The notes under the pieces are model-generated. The model was given only the letters and a program-made list of their open reading frames with translations, searched no databases and was not told where the DNA came from. Below are positions 6,156 to 14,387 of a stretch of 19,441 bases of DNA, piece after piece (the first letter of the stretch is position 1; each line of letters begins with the position of its first letter). Origin of the DNA: Saprospiraceae bacterium (GTDB lineage: Bacteria; Bacteroidota; Bacteroidia; Chitinophagales; Saprospiraceae); NCBI GenBank assembly GCA_007125435.1, contig SLDF01000088.1, positions 1-19,441 of the forward strand, read 5' to 3'. The translations under genes were made by a program, and so were the position numbers.

Positions 6156-8333
6156 ATGAAAAGGATTATTTTTTCAGTTTTGACACTACTATTTATATTC
6201 GGTAGTTCCGGATGTTTTAGGGATTTGGATACCATCCCATTGGACCCATTGGATATCACTGCCGATATTTTGCTAGAGGATCCTGCTTCTTACAAAAAGT
6301 TTTTAGCTCGTGTTTATGCAGGTCTGGCTGTATCTGGCCAGGAAGGTCCTGCTGGTCAAGCTGACATCTCGGGTATAGACGAGGGCTTTGGACAGTATTT
6401 AAGAGGGTTTTGGTATCATACTGAATTGTCTACAGATGAAGCATTGATTGCATGGAATGATGCAACCATCCAGGACTTTCATGCACAGACATGGGGTGCT
6501 GGAGATGGGTTTATTTTTGCCTTTTACAGCAGAATTTTCTATCAAATTTCAATATGCAATGAGTTTCTAAGAGAGACAACAGAGCAGCGACTGAACGATA
6601 GGAATATTACAGGACCTGTCAGAGATGAAATCAGTACTTATAGAGCCGAAGTACGATTCTTGCGTGCTTTAAGTTATTGGCACGCATTGGATCATTTTAG
6701 GAATGTTCCTTTTGTCACGGAGGAAGACTTTGTAGGTGCATTCTTTCCAGAGCAAATTAACGCGAGAGACTTATTTGACTATATAGAGTCAGAGTTGCTA
6801 AGTATCGATGAGCGTCTTCTACCACCAAGAACCAATGAATATGCCAGAGCAGATCAAGCTGCAGCCTGGATGTTACTTGCAAAACTATATCTTAACGCAG
6901 AGGTGTATATCGGCCAGCCAAAATATACTGAAGCTCTGCAATATTGTGAACGCATACTTTCTGCAGGTTATACTCTAGAGCCTGAATATGCTCATTTATT
7001 CCTGGCAGATAATGACAGAAGTAACGAAATCATTTTCCCTATTGCTTTTGATGGTAATAATACAAGGACATTCGGCGGAACGACCTTCATCATCAATGCC
7101 TCCATTGGTGGAGACAGAATGCGACCAGCAGATCTGGGTATGGCAGGTGGATGGGCCGGAACAAGGACGACGCGAGAGTTTTTCAATAAATTCCCTGATG
7201 ACGCAGGGGGACTGGTTGCAGCTCGTAATCTTGGACAAACTGCTGCATATCCCAAAAGATATGTATCGGGATCTCATCAGGGCAACGATCCGACGACGGC
7301 ATTTTCTATATCCTCAACAGGTAATAATTTTTTTGAAGGTCATGAATATTTCCCTGAACCTAATAGTACCATTCAATTTACCATAGCTCCGGCTCCTCAA
7401 GTACCGAGATTTGGAGATAATGGACCAGATGGCGTACTGAATATCAATGGTGCCCCCATATTGGTGCCTGAAGCGGGTGTACATTTCATAGAAGTCAATT
7501 GGTCAGAACTAACATATACCATAGAGAAAAGAGAATATGTCATAAGGGGAACAGCCACATCAAATAATGCAGTACCAATGACGTATGATCCTGAGACCAA
7601 TGCATTAAAGGCCACACTAGATATGGTAGCAGGCGATTTTGTATTTGCTACAGAAGATGGATCAATTGCCTTCGGTGATAATGGTGGTGACGGCATACTA
7701 ACAGTAGGTGGTGACCCAATACAAAAGATAACAACAGCAGGATCATACGAGATCACTTTCTTCATCAATCAACCGGACTATTCTTATCAGATAAATTCCC
7801 GAAGCTTTGACAGGAGACCATTGTTCTTCACAGATGGCCAGACCGTAGATATTGACAACGTATTGGTGTTTTCTCAAGGGATAGCTGTGAATAAATTTAA
7901 GAATGTGACTTCAACAGGTCAGCCCGGATCCAATGCTTCGTATGCTGATACCGATTTCCCTATGTTTAGGCTCGCAGATGCTTATCTCATGGCAGCAGAA
8001 GCAATAATGCGAAGTGGAGGAAGTACAGATCAGGCGTTACAATACGTCAATACTGTAAGAGAACGAGCCTTTCAAGGTGGCGGAGGTAACCTTACAGCAG
8101 ATGAGCTCACATTAGATGAGCTACTAGATGAAAGAGGAAGAGAGTTGTATTGGGAGTGTCACAGGAGAACAGACTTGATCAGGTTCGGTAAGTTTAGCGA
8201 TTCTGATTATCTGTGGCAATGGAAAGGCGGTGTGAGGGATGGCGCACCCGTCTCTTCATTTAGAGATGTCTATCCTATACCTTCTCAAGACCTCGGTGCT
8301 AATCCCAATCTCACCCAGAATGAAGGTTATTAA
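6156..8333 (+). CDS. susD: SusD/RagB-family lipoprotein with embedded SusE/F modules
   Basis: The surface lipoprotein that caps SusC and binds the nutrient. The signal peptide ends at a lipobox (SSGC, Cys20). Helical TPR-like SusD regions lie before and after a long insert: EVRFLRALSYWHALDHFRNVPFV (165-187), WMLLAKLYLNAEVY (238-251), then FPMFRLADAYLMAAEAIMR (601-619), LLDERGRELYWECHRRTDLIRFG (656-678) and the usual YPIPSQDLGANPNLTQNEGY end. At 725 residues it is well above the usual 450-600. The excess is at about 350-549, where two tandem modules match the SusE/SusF pattern: module A about 366-458 (YVSGSHQGNDPTTA, FGDNGPDGVLNINGAPI, AGVHFIEVNWSELTYTI) and module B about 459-547 (VIRGTATSN, FATEDGSIAFGDNGGDG, AGSYEITF). 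The SusD fold resumes at FDRRPLFFTDGQ. Co-transcribed with susC and followed by a terminator. Confidence 0.93.
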   Translation: MKRIIFSVLTLLFIFGSSGCFRDLDTIPLDPLDITADILLEDPASYKKFLARVYAGLAVSGQEGPAGQADISGIDEGFGQYLRGFWYHTELSTDEALIAWNDATIQDFHAQTWGAGDGFIFAFYSRIFYQISICNEFLRETTEQRLNDRNITGPVRDEISTYRAEVRFLRALSYWHALDHFRNVPFVTEEDFVGAFFPEQINARDLFDYIESELLSIDERLLPPRTNEYARADQAAAWMLLAKLYLNAEVYIGQPKYTEALQYCERILSAGYTLEPEYAHLFLADNDRSNEIIFPIAFDGNNTRTFGGTTFIINASIGGDRMRPADLGMAGGWAGTRTTREFFNKFPDDAGGLVAARNLGQTAAYPKRYVSGSHQGNDPTTAFSISSTGNNFFEGHEYFPEPNSTIQFTIAPAPQVPRFGDNGPDGVLNINGAPILVPEAGVHFIEVNWSELTYTIEKREYVIRGTATSNNAVPMTYDPETNALKATLDMVAGDFVFATEDGSIAFGDNGGDGILTVGGDPIQKITTAGSYEITFFINQPDYSYQINSRSFDRRPLFFTDGQTVDIDNVLVFSQGIAVNKFKNVTSTGQPGSNASYADTDFPMFRLADAYLMAAEAIMRSGGSTDQALQYVNTVRERAFQGGGGNLTADELTLDELLDERGRELYWECHRRTDLIRFGKFSDSDYLWQWKGGVRDGAPVSSFRDVYPIPSQDLGANPNLTQNEGY
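7251..7796 (+). other. SusE/F-module insertion within SusD
   Basis: This stretch encodes residues about 366-547 of the SusD protein, two tandem SusE/SusF-type modules. The reading frame is unbroken on both sides, and SusD sequence is recognisable immediately before (REFFNKFPDD) and after (SFDRRPLFFTDG), so this is an in-frame domain insertion, not a fusion at an end. Both modules lack the KFRA-W motif of the five-module protein at 1237-3051. Module B is closest to that protein's atypical module 4 (GDFVFATEDGSIAFG against GDLLFATDASLQIAWG). Confidence 0.8.
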
Positions 8334-8363
8334 TTATTAAGATAATAATATTCAAAGCAAATC

Positions 8364-8398
8364 AAGGCGCTCTCATCAAAAGTGAGGGCGCTTTTTTT
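8364..8398 (+). terminator. Rho-independent terminator of the susC-susD operon
   Basis: GCGCTCTCA (8367-8375) pairs with TGAGGGCGC (8383-8391), one G-T wobble, around a 7-base loop. A run of seven T follows (8392-8398), and further A-T pairs extend the stem at its base. It begins about 30 bases after the susD stop. Confidence 0.9.
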
Positions 8399-8440
8399 GC
8401 GTATTATTTACGCTGTTAAATTCATTATTCACACTTGACT

Positions 8441-8662
8441 GCGTGAGGGATAGCAGCGATATGAGTGGCTGGCGAATGGATTGCAGGAACATGCAGATAG
8501 GGGCGACCGAAGGAAGCCACTAGATGCATGGTGACTGCCCATGAGACAGTTATGAATACAAGCGAATAGCCCGGCCCCTCATACCTTTACTTTCCTGATT
8601 TGGGAAAGTAAAGGTATGAGGGGACACGCCCAAAAGACAAATTTATGCACAGTAGAGCATAA
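8441..8662 (+). ncRNA. Candidate structured RNA with 21-bp hairpin
   Basis: No gene fits here, but the pairing is extensive. GCGTG (8441-8445) can close on CACGC (8625-8629). AGTGGCT (8464-8470) pairs with AGCCACT (8515-8521). A perfect 21-bp stem joins 8575-8595 to 8603-8623 around a 7-base loop. GGG (8447-8449) may pair with CCC (8570-8572), and a small TTATGC/GCATAA hairpin follows (8643-8662). The linear blocks GTGAGGGATAGCAG, AGCGAATAGCCCGGCCC and GGGGACACGCCCAAA resemble, from memory, a motif recurring between genes in Bacteroidota genomes; a match to a named Rfam family such as Flavo-1 is possible but untested. It lies after the susD terminator and about 100 bases before the next start, so it could be a free RNA, a dispersed repeat or a leader element. 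No T-run follows the 21-bp stem. Strand is chosen from the motif orientation. Confidence 0.55.
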
Positions 8663-8735
8663 CAAGGAAGTAAGTCATTAAAGAGCAGGCAGGTTAAATA
8701 ACGGCTTATAAACATATGTTTTCAATAATTTTATT

Positions 8736-8743
8736 CATATTTG
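8736..8743 (+). promoter_or_regulatory. Weak -7 promoter box before the DUF2723 gene
   Basis: CATATTTG differs from the Bacteroidota consensus TAnnTTTG only at the first base and is 25 bases before the ATG at 8769. The TATG at 8715-8718 is a poor -33 candidate. It is the best box in the last 100 bases of the gap. Confidence 0.35.
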
Positions 8744-8768
8744 TACCCTGCAACTTCAAAATTAATTC

Positions 8769-11700
8769 ATGGATTCATTTAGAAAAGTCACTAACCTAAG
8801 CGGTTGGATCGTATTCATTATAAGTTTCATCGTCTTAGGATCATCAGTAGAGTCTACGGGTAGCTTGTGGGACTGTGGAGAATTTATACTGGGAGCATAC
8901 AAGCTTCAGGTCGTTCACCCTCCCGGGGCACCTTTATTCGTACTAGTCGGACGACTATTCACCATATTAGGGGAGGCGTTTTCAAGTGAACCATCGGGAA
9001 TAGCTGTAGCGGTCAACTTAATGTCGGCAATGTGTACAGCCTTAACGGCGATGTTCGTCGCCTGGGTCACAATGATAATGGGAAAAATGGCATATGTGGG
9101 TCGTGAGGAAGAACCTGATCGAGCTACAAACCTGGCATTAGCTGGAGCAGGTATCGCCGCAGGATTAGCGACAGCATTTGCGACATCGATATGGTTCAGT
9201 GCCGTGGAAGGCGAGGTATATGCGATGTCTACATTTTTCACAGCTATGGTGCTGTGGGCTATGGTAAAATGGTACCATCTGCCCAAAGACTCTAAACATG
9301 ACAAGTGGATATTATTCGCTGTATATGCTGCAGGTCTTTCAATTGGTGTTCACTTATTAAGCTTGTTAACATTCCCGGCGCTGGCATTATTTTACTATTA
9401 CAAGAAGTTTTCAAAGCCGACACTAAAGGGTGCCATTATAGCTGCTGGCGCAGGTGTTTTGTTTATTGTGGCTACTCAGTCATTGATCATAACAGGTTTG
9501 CCATCGCTATGGTTGAGGTATGAGATCATGATGGTGAATGGTTTGGGCTTGCCCTTTCATTCTGGATTAATTCCTTTATTTCTAACTATAGCAGCAGTTA
9601 TATTTTTCGGGTTGCGGTATGCGCATCAGAGAAAAAATGCCATGCTACAGCAAATCATTGTCGGTGCATTTTTATTGTTCATGGGATTTTCAACTGTAGC
9701 CATAGTGGTGATCAGAGCTAATGCTAATCCACCGGTAAACATGAATGACAACTATGATGCCACTCGTCTACTCCCCTATCTTAATCGAGAACAATATGGA
9801 GAAAGACCGCTTTTAAGAGGTCCTCAGTTTGATGCCAATCCTATAGATACAAAGACAACAGATAGATATGGACGAGTCGGCGATAGATATGAAATAGTAG
9901 ACCAAAAGCTAGAGTATATTTATGCTGATTCAGACAAAACTTTATTTCCCAGAATGGGTCACTACGATGAGCGGCGGAAGCGTCTCTACAGACTGTGGAT
10001 GGGAGGAAAGGATGGATCTCCAAATTTTGCAGATAACGTTAGCTTTTTCCTTAGGTATCAGGTCAACTGGATGTACTTAAGGTATTTCATGTGGAATTTT
10101 ACGGGTAGACAAAATGGTGAACAGGGCTACTACCCATGGGATCCGTCAAGTGGACATTGGCTAAGTGGTGTGTCGCCAGTAGATGGTGCACGGCTATATA
10201 ATCAGAGTGCATTACCCACCACTCTAAAGGAAGATGAGGCAAGGAATAAATATTATTTCATACCACTGATACTGGGATTACTAGGAATATTGTGGCATTA
10301 TAAAAACAATCGAAAAGACTTCTTTGCTTTATTGTCACTATTTATCATAACCGGGCTGGGCATCATTGTCTATTCTAACCAGCCTCCCAATGAGCCAAGA
10401 GAGCGGGATTATGTTTTAGCCGGCTCAATGTTTACATATGCCATATGGATTGGTATGGGGGCACTTTATTTATTTGATCTGCTGAAAAATAAAATCAAAA
10501 ATATGAGTCCTATGGCACCTGCGGGTATAGCTGTCGGGGTGGCATTGATGGCGCCATTAATCATGGGCTTTCAAAACTATGATGATCACTCCAGATGGGG
10601 GCATACCGCAGCCAGGGACTATGCGTCAAACTTTTTAAATTCGTGTGCACCTAATGCCATTATATTTACTTATGGCGATAACGACACCTACCCTTTATGG
10701 TATGCTCAAGAGGTAGAAGGAATAAGAACAGATGTGAGGGTCGTAAATCTCAGCTTGATAGCAGTGGACTGGTACATAGAGCAAATGCGCCGTAAAATCA
10801 ATGACTCACCAGCATTGAACTTCACTATACCCCAGGAAGCTTATAGAGGTAGAAAGCGCAATCAAGTATTTTACTATTCACCAACGGATCAAGATCGGGA
10901 GATGAGCCTTGGTGATGCCTTGAAGTTTATAGGAGAAAGTCACCCGTTAAAAGCCGGTAATGTTTCTACTGAATCCTATCTACCTTCGAGAAATATTTAC
11001 ATTCCGGTGGACCGTCAAAGAGCCATAAACCAAGGCTTGATAACAGAAGCCGATACTCAATATACTAATCGTCTGAGATTGGACATCAGAAGGTCTTACA
11101 TCACCAAGGATGAATTGGCTGTCATGGATATTATTAATAGTAACTTCTATGACAGACCGATATACTTTTCAGTAACATGTACAGAAGAGAAAATGCTAGG
11201 TCTTGGTCCACATTTTCAGCTTGAAGGCTTAGGTCTGAGATTACTGCCCATTCAATCCAGACCGACACGTGGTCTAGGTATCTTTGGTATGGGCAGGCTG
11301 GGTAAAGAGCAATTCGTCAATAATATCACCGAAAAGTTCAGATGGAGTAATTTTGCAGAAGAGAAAACTTTTGTTGACCGTTCATATAATGCCAGTGTAT
11401 ATGCACAGAAAATGGTCATTCTCAGAGCCGCATACGATCTGATGGACAAAAGGGACTATGACAATGCCATAAAAGTCATTGATACCAACTTTAAGGCCTT
11501 CCCTCATTTCAATTTCCCTTATGACGGCACGACGTTGGCACTATTAAATATGTATGTTGATGCAGGAGCCTATGATAAAGCCAAACCTCATATTGAGATT
11601 TTTGCAGACCATGTCTACGAGTACCAATTATTCTTCAAATCCATTGGACCGGACAAAGTAGAAGCCGGTTTTAAGGATGATAAGAGAGACATGGATAGAG

Positions 11701-11888
11701 CGATGACAGATTTGATGAGCATGGCAGATAGCGGTGGCGATGAAGAGCTACTAGACAAGCTTATTGATATGTTTGAGCCATATGTGGATAGGGATGAATT
11801 GAGAAGACAGATGATGGACGATATTGATCCTGAGCTGCTAGAGCAGTTGCAACAAATGGAGCAATCGGGTCAGCAAATGATTCAATAA
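8769..11888 (+). CDS. DUF2723/TMEM260-like GT-C membrane protein, probable protein glycosyltransferase
   Basis: A 1039-residue inner-membrane protein. About twelve hydrophobic segments fill residues 11-305 and 490-600. The first outer loop has the family signature GSLWDCGEFILGAYKLQVVHPPGAPLF, where Asp35 and Glu38 occupy the place of the catalytic or metal-binding acidic pair of GT-C enzymes. A large soluble insert (about 315-490) and a C-terminal soluble part follow, with FTYGDNDTYPLWY (633-645), RERDYVLAGS and, near the end (about 900-1000), helical TPR-like repeats, all usual for large Bacteroidota members. Vertebrate TMEM260 of this family is a protein O-mannosyltransferase; the same general reaction on exported proteins is a reasonable inference here, with donor and acceptor unknown. 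There is no clear terminator behind it, so read-through into rpiB (97 bases on) is possible. Confidence 0.87.
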   Translation: MDSFRKVTNLSGWIVFIISFIVLGSSVESTGSLWDCGEFILGAYKLQVVHPPGAPLFVLVGRLFTILGEAFSSEPSGIAVAVNLMSAMCTALTAMFVAWVTMIMGKMAYVGREEEPDRATNLALAGAGIAAGLATAFATSIWFSAVEGEVYAMSTFFTAMVLWAMVKWYHLPKDSKHDKWILFAVYAAGLSIGVHLLSLLTFPALALFYYYKKFSKPTLKGAIIAAGAGVLFIVATQSLIITGLPSLWLRYEIMMVNGLGLPFHSGLIPLFLTIAAVIFFGLRYAHQRKNAMLQQIIVGAFLLFMGFSTVAIVVIRANANPPVNMNDNYDATRLLPYLNREQYGERPLLRGPQFDANPIDTKTTDRYGRVGDRYEIVDQKLEYIYADSDKTLFPRMGHYDERRKRLYRLWMGGKDGSPNFADNVSFFLRYQVNWMYLRYFMWNFTGRQNGEQGYYPWDPSSGHWLSGVSPVDGARLYNQSALPTTLKEDEARNKYYFIPLILGLLGILWHYKNNRKDFFALLSLFIITGLGIIVYSNQPPNEPRERDYVLAGSMFTYAIWIGMGALYLFDLLKNKIKNMSPMAPAGIAVGVALMAPLIMGFQNYDDHSRWGHTAARDYASNFLNSCAPNAIIFTYGDNDTYPLWYAQEVEGIRTDVRVVNLSLIAVDWYIEQMRRKINDSPALNFTIPQEAYRGRKRNQVFYYSPTDQDREMSLGDALKFIGESHPLKAGNVSTESYLPSRNIYIPVDRQRAINQGLITEADTQYTNRLRLDIRRSYITKDELAVMDIINSNFYDRPIYFSVTCTEEKMLGLGPHFQLEGLGLRLLPIQSRPTRGLGIFGMGRLGKEQFVNNITEKFRWSNFAEEKTFVDRSYNASVYAQKMVILRAAYDLMDKRDYDNAIKVIDTNFKAFPHFNFPYDGTTLALLNMYVDAGAYDKAKPHIEIFADHVYEYQLFFKSIGPDKVEAGFKDDKRDMDRAMTDLMSMADSGGDEELLDKLIDMFEPYVDRDELRRQMMDDIDPELLEQLQQMEQSGQQMIQ

Positions 11889-11893
11889 GTTTG
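11886..11893 (+). promoter_or_regulatory. Possible -7 promoter box before rpiB
   Basis: TAAGTTTG is an exact TAnnTTTG match but includes the stop codon of the preceding gene and would give a leader of about 85 bases. No -33 element is evident, so it may be chance. Confidence 0.2.
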
Positions 11894-11985
11894 TAAATGT
11901 AAGATATCAAGGATCGAAAAGCGAGAGTGATCAAGTGTATTAAATCCGGGTTAAACATATTAATTTTTCATAAAGAAAAGCACAG

Positions 11986-12417
11986 ATGATGAAGATAGCA
12001 ATAGGTTGTGACCATGCAGGATATGTCTACAAGGCAGCAATAAAGAAAATGTTGGAAGAAAAAGAGATAGAGTCTATTGACTTTGGCACAGACTCAACAG
12101 ACTCTGTAGATTATCCTGACTTTATTCACCCTGTAGCAAACGCTATAGAGTCCGGCGAGGCAGAGCTTGGAGTTATCATGTGTGGAAGTGGCAATGGAGT
12201 GGCAATGACAGCAAATAAGCATCAAAAAATAAGAGCAGCTGTATGCTGGAATGATGAATTGGCACAGCTAGCACGCCTGCATAATGATGCCAATGTTATA
12301 TCCATTCCATGCAGATTTATTGACGAATCTACAGCGATCAGCATGGTCGATAAATTTGTTCATGAAAAATTCGAGGGTGGCAGACACCAGCGCAGAGTAG
12401 ATAAAATCAGCTGCTAG
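11986..12417 (+). CDS. rpiB: Ribose-5-phosphate isomerase B
   Basis: Interconverts ribose 5-phosphate and ribulose 5-phosphate in the non-oxidative pentose-phosphate pathway, in the cytoplasm. At 143 residues it has the normal length of the RpiB/LacAB family. Visible motifs are GCDHAGYVYK (Asp9, His10), IMCGSGNGVAMTANK with the catalytic Cys66, NDELAQLARLHNDANV with His99, and the C-terminal FEGGRHQRRVDKI phosphate-binding end. These positions match the E. coli enzyme closely. ATG codons at 11986 and 11989 are both possible; the second gives the more usual MKIAIGCDH start. The secreted peptidase follows after 48 bases without a terminator, so the two are probably transcribed together, though no functional link is evident. 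Confidence 0.95.
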   Translation: MMKIAIGCDHAGYVYKAAIKKMLEEKEIESIDFGTDSTDSVDYPDFIHPVANAIESGEAELGVIMCGSGNGVAMTANKHQKIRAAVCWNDELAQLARLHNDANVISIPCRFIDESTAISMVDKFVHEKFEGGRHQRRVDKISC

Positions 12418-12465
12418 ACCCATTTTTTAAATTTAGTCTTATCGTAGAGTATATTAAATCAGATC

Positions 12466-14076
12466 ATGTCATCAAGCCAAAGTACAGTCCAATTCACTAT
12501 TCTAATATCACTTTTCTTTATTGTACCATTTGTTTCAATATCTCAAGAAAGCAGTTTAGAAAGTGATGAGTCCATCATCTCAAGATACATTGATCAGATA
12601 TCAGTAGATACATTAAAATCACTCTTAACTTTCATTGCATCAGAAGAATGTGAAGGAAGGGAAACCGGATCAGATGGTATCAAAAAGGCAGCGACCTATA
12701 TTGAAGATTTCTACATCAGATCGGGAGTAGAACCGGGGGGCAAAGATGGAAGTTATTTCCAAAATGTAGATTTTACCTGGATATACTGGGACGATATTTA
12801 TTTAGAGGCAAGGGGTGAAAAATATAGACACCTTTGGAGCTTTTTAGCATTTCAGGATAAAAACTCCGACTTATTGGACTTTAAAAAAGAAGAAGTCATC
12901 TTTCTTGGTTTTGGCATCGATGATCCAGTCTACAGTGATTACAAAGATGTAGAAGTCAAAGATAAAATCATTCTTATCTATAAAAATGAGCCAATTGATG
13001 AGGATAGCATCTTCTTGATCAGTCAGAATAAAAATCCATCCAAATGGAATAACAATATTGACCTTAAAGCAGAGACTGCATATAAACACGGCGCTAAGTT
13101 AGTAATGGTAATAGAGGATGAAATGCGCAGAGTGCTTGCAGAGAATAGAAGGTTTTTGATAGGACCAAAAGTATTGCTCGGTTTACCAGAACAGAACCAA
13201 GAGTTAACACAAACAAACACTTTACTTATTTCAACAACTTTGGCCAAGGACTTAATCGGAGACCAATTCGAGGAGGTGGTCAGAGTGAGAAATGCAATTA
13301 ATAAAACCGGACAGAATGAATCTGTAAAGATTCCAATTGACATTAAAGTACATATGCAGAAGACGGTCACTTCATTGTCCTGTAAGAATATAGTGGCAAA
13401 AGTAGAGGGGTCAGAAGAAGGCTTCAAGGATGAATATATCATATTAAGTTCACATTACGACCATCTGGGTAAGCGTGGAGACGATATATTTTTTGGTGCA
13501 GATGACGATGGATCGGGCACATCGGGCGTCATGGAAATAATGAGGGTCATAGCTAAAGCAAAAGCAGAAGGAAATGGACCAAAGCGCACAATTATAGCAC
13601 TACATTTCACCGGTGAAGAGAAAGGCTTGTTGGGATCAAAGTATTATGTCAATAACCCTATTTACCCTTTAAGCGAGACTATAGTTAACCTAAATATTGA
13701 TATGATAGGACGCATAGATGATATTTATGTGGATGACCCTAATTACATTTATGTTATAGGAGCAGATAAAATCAGTCAAGAGCTTCATGACATCAACGAG
13801 TGGTCTAATGACAGGTTCATTGGTCTAAATCTGGACTACACATATAATGACGAAGAAGACCCAAATAGGTTTTACTATAGGAGTGATCACTACAATTTTG
13901 CGTCGAATGGCATCCCAATAATATTTTATTTTAATGGAACGCACGAGGATTATCATTTGACATCTGACACAGTAGACAAAATCCATTTTGACAAGATGAA
14001 GAAAATTTGTAGTTTAGCGGCTTCAGTTGCCTTTGAAATAGGAAATAGAAAGAAACCTCTTGAAATTACAAACTAA
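12466..14076 (+). CDS. Secreted M28-family zinc metallopeptidase with PA-like insert
   Basis: A 536-residue exported peptidase, probably an aminopeptidase. The signal peptide spans about 1-27 (hydrophobic FTILISLFFIVPFVSI). Residues about 35-95 form the start of the peptidase fold (EECEGRETGSDG). About 130-280 look like a protease-associated insert (VEVKDKIILIYKNEP, AYKHGAKLVMVIED). The catalytic half has all five metal ligands and the base: HYDHLG (His330), GADDDGSGT (Asp347), TGEEKGLLGS (Glu384 base, Glu385 ligand), NIDMIGR (Asp412) and THEDYH (His497). No T9SS tail or lipobox is present, so it is probably periplasmic or released. Peptide substrate is unknown. It lies 48 bases behind rpiB; a weak AATTGC/GCAATT stem at 14075-14093 ends the stretch. 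Confidence 0.92.
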   Translation: MSSSQSTVQFTILISLFFIVPFVSISQESSLESDESIISRYIDQISVDTLKSLLTFIASEECEGRETGSDGIKKAATYIEDFYIRSGVEPGGKDGSYFQNVDFTWIYWDDIYLEARGEKYRHLWSFLAFQDKNSDLLDFKKEEVIFLGFGIDDPVYSDYKDVEVKDKIILIYKNEPIDEDSIFLISQNKNPSKWNNNIDLKAETAYKHGAKLVMVIEDEMRRVLAENRRFLIGPKVLLGLPEQNQELTQTNTLLISTTLAKDLIGDQFEEVVRVRNAINKTGQNESVKIPIDIKVHMQKTVTSLSCKNIVAKVEGSEEGFKDEYIILSSHYDHLGKRGDDIFFGADDDGSGTSGVMEIMRVIAKAKAEGNGPKRTIIALHFTGEEKGLLGSKYYVNNPIYPLSETIVNLNIDMIGRIDDIYVDDPNYIYVIGADKISQELHDINEWSNDRFIGLNLDYTYNDEEDPNRFYYRSDHYNFASNGIPIIFYFNGTHEDYHLTSDTVDKIHFDKMKKICSLAASVAFEIGNRKKPLEITN

Positions 14077-14387
14077 TTGCATTTTAAGCAATTTATACAT
14101 ATTGTATATATGTTATTTACTTCAAGACATTGTGAACAAACCTAATCAACCCCAAGATTATCACCTCAAACTCTGTAAAGGAATAACTAACCAAAAATTT
14201 GACAGACAACATTTTTCATTTTTTTCTTAATGATGCTTTAAATTAAAATCGTAAAACTGCTAATTCAGTCCCCAAAAAAAGATAGAGGATGAATTTAGAT
14301 GAATTTTATTTGCAAGAGCATGAAAGTTATAAAACTTTATTTTACTTTTGCAGTGCATTATTAGGAAAACAATTTATTTAAATTACC
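14077..14387. other. AT-rich intergenic region with promoter
   Basis: These 311 bases hold no gene. A small hairpin (AATTGC 14075-14080 with GCAATT 14088-14093) without a good T-run sits at the start and is a weak terminator candidate. The rest is AT-rich, with a promoter box near its end. Confidence 0.6.
14343..14350 (+). promoter_or_regulatory. -7 promoter box for the large protease gene
   Basis: TACTTTTG matches TAnnTTTG exactly, 37 bases before the ATG at 14388, the same geometry as at susC. A TTTG at 14309-14312 is about ten bases too far upstream to be an ideal -33 element. Confidence 0.6.

Noticed and set aside
6988..7386. Plus-strand open frame of 132 codons, and minus-strand frames at 6992-7277, within susD
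   Set aside because: They are out of frame inside a gene with unbroken SusD and SusE/F homology.
8575..8623. Perfect 21-bp hairpin as a terminator of the susC-susD operon
   Set aside because: A good terminator with a T-run already lies at 8364-8398, and no T-run follows this hairpin.
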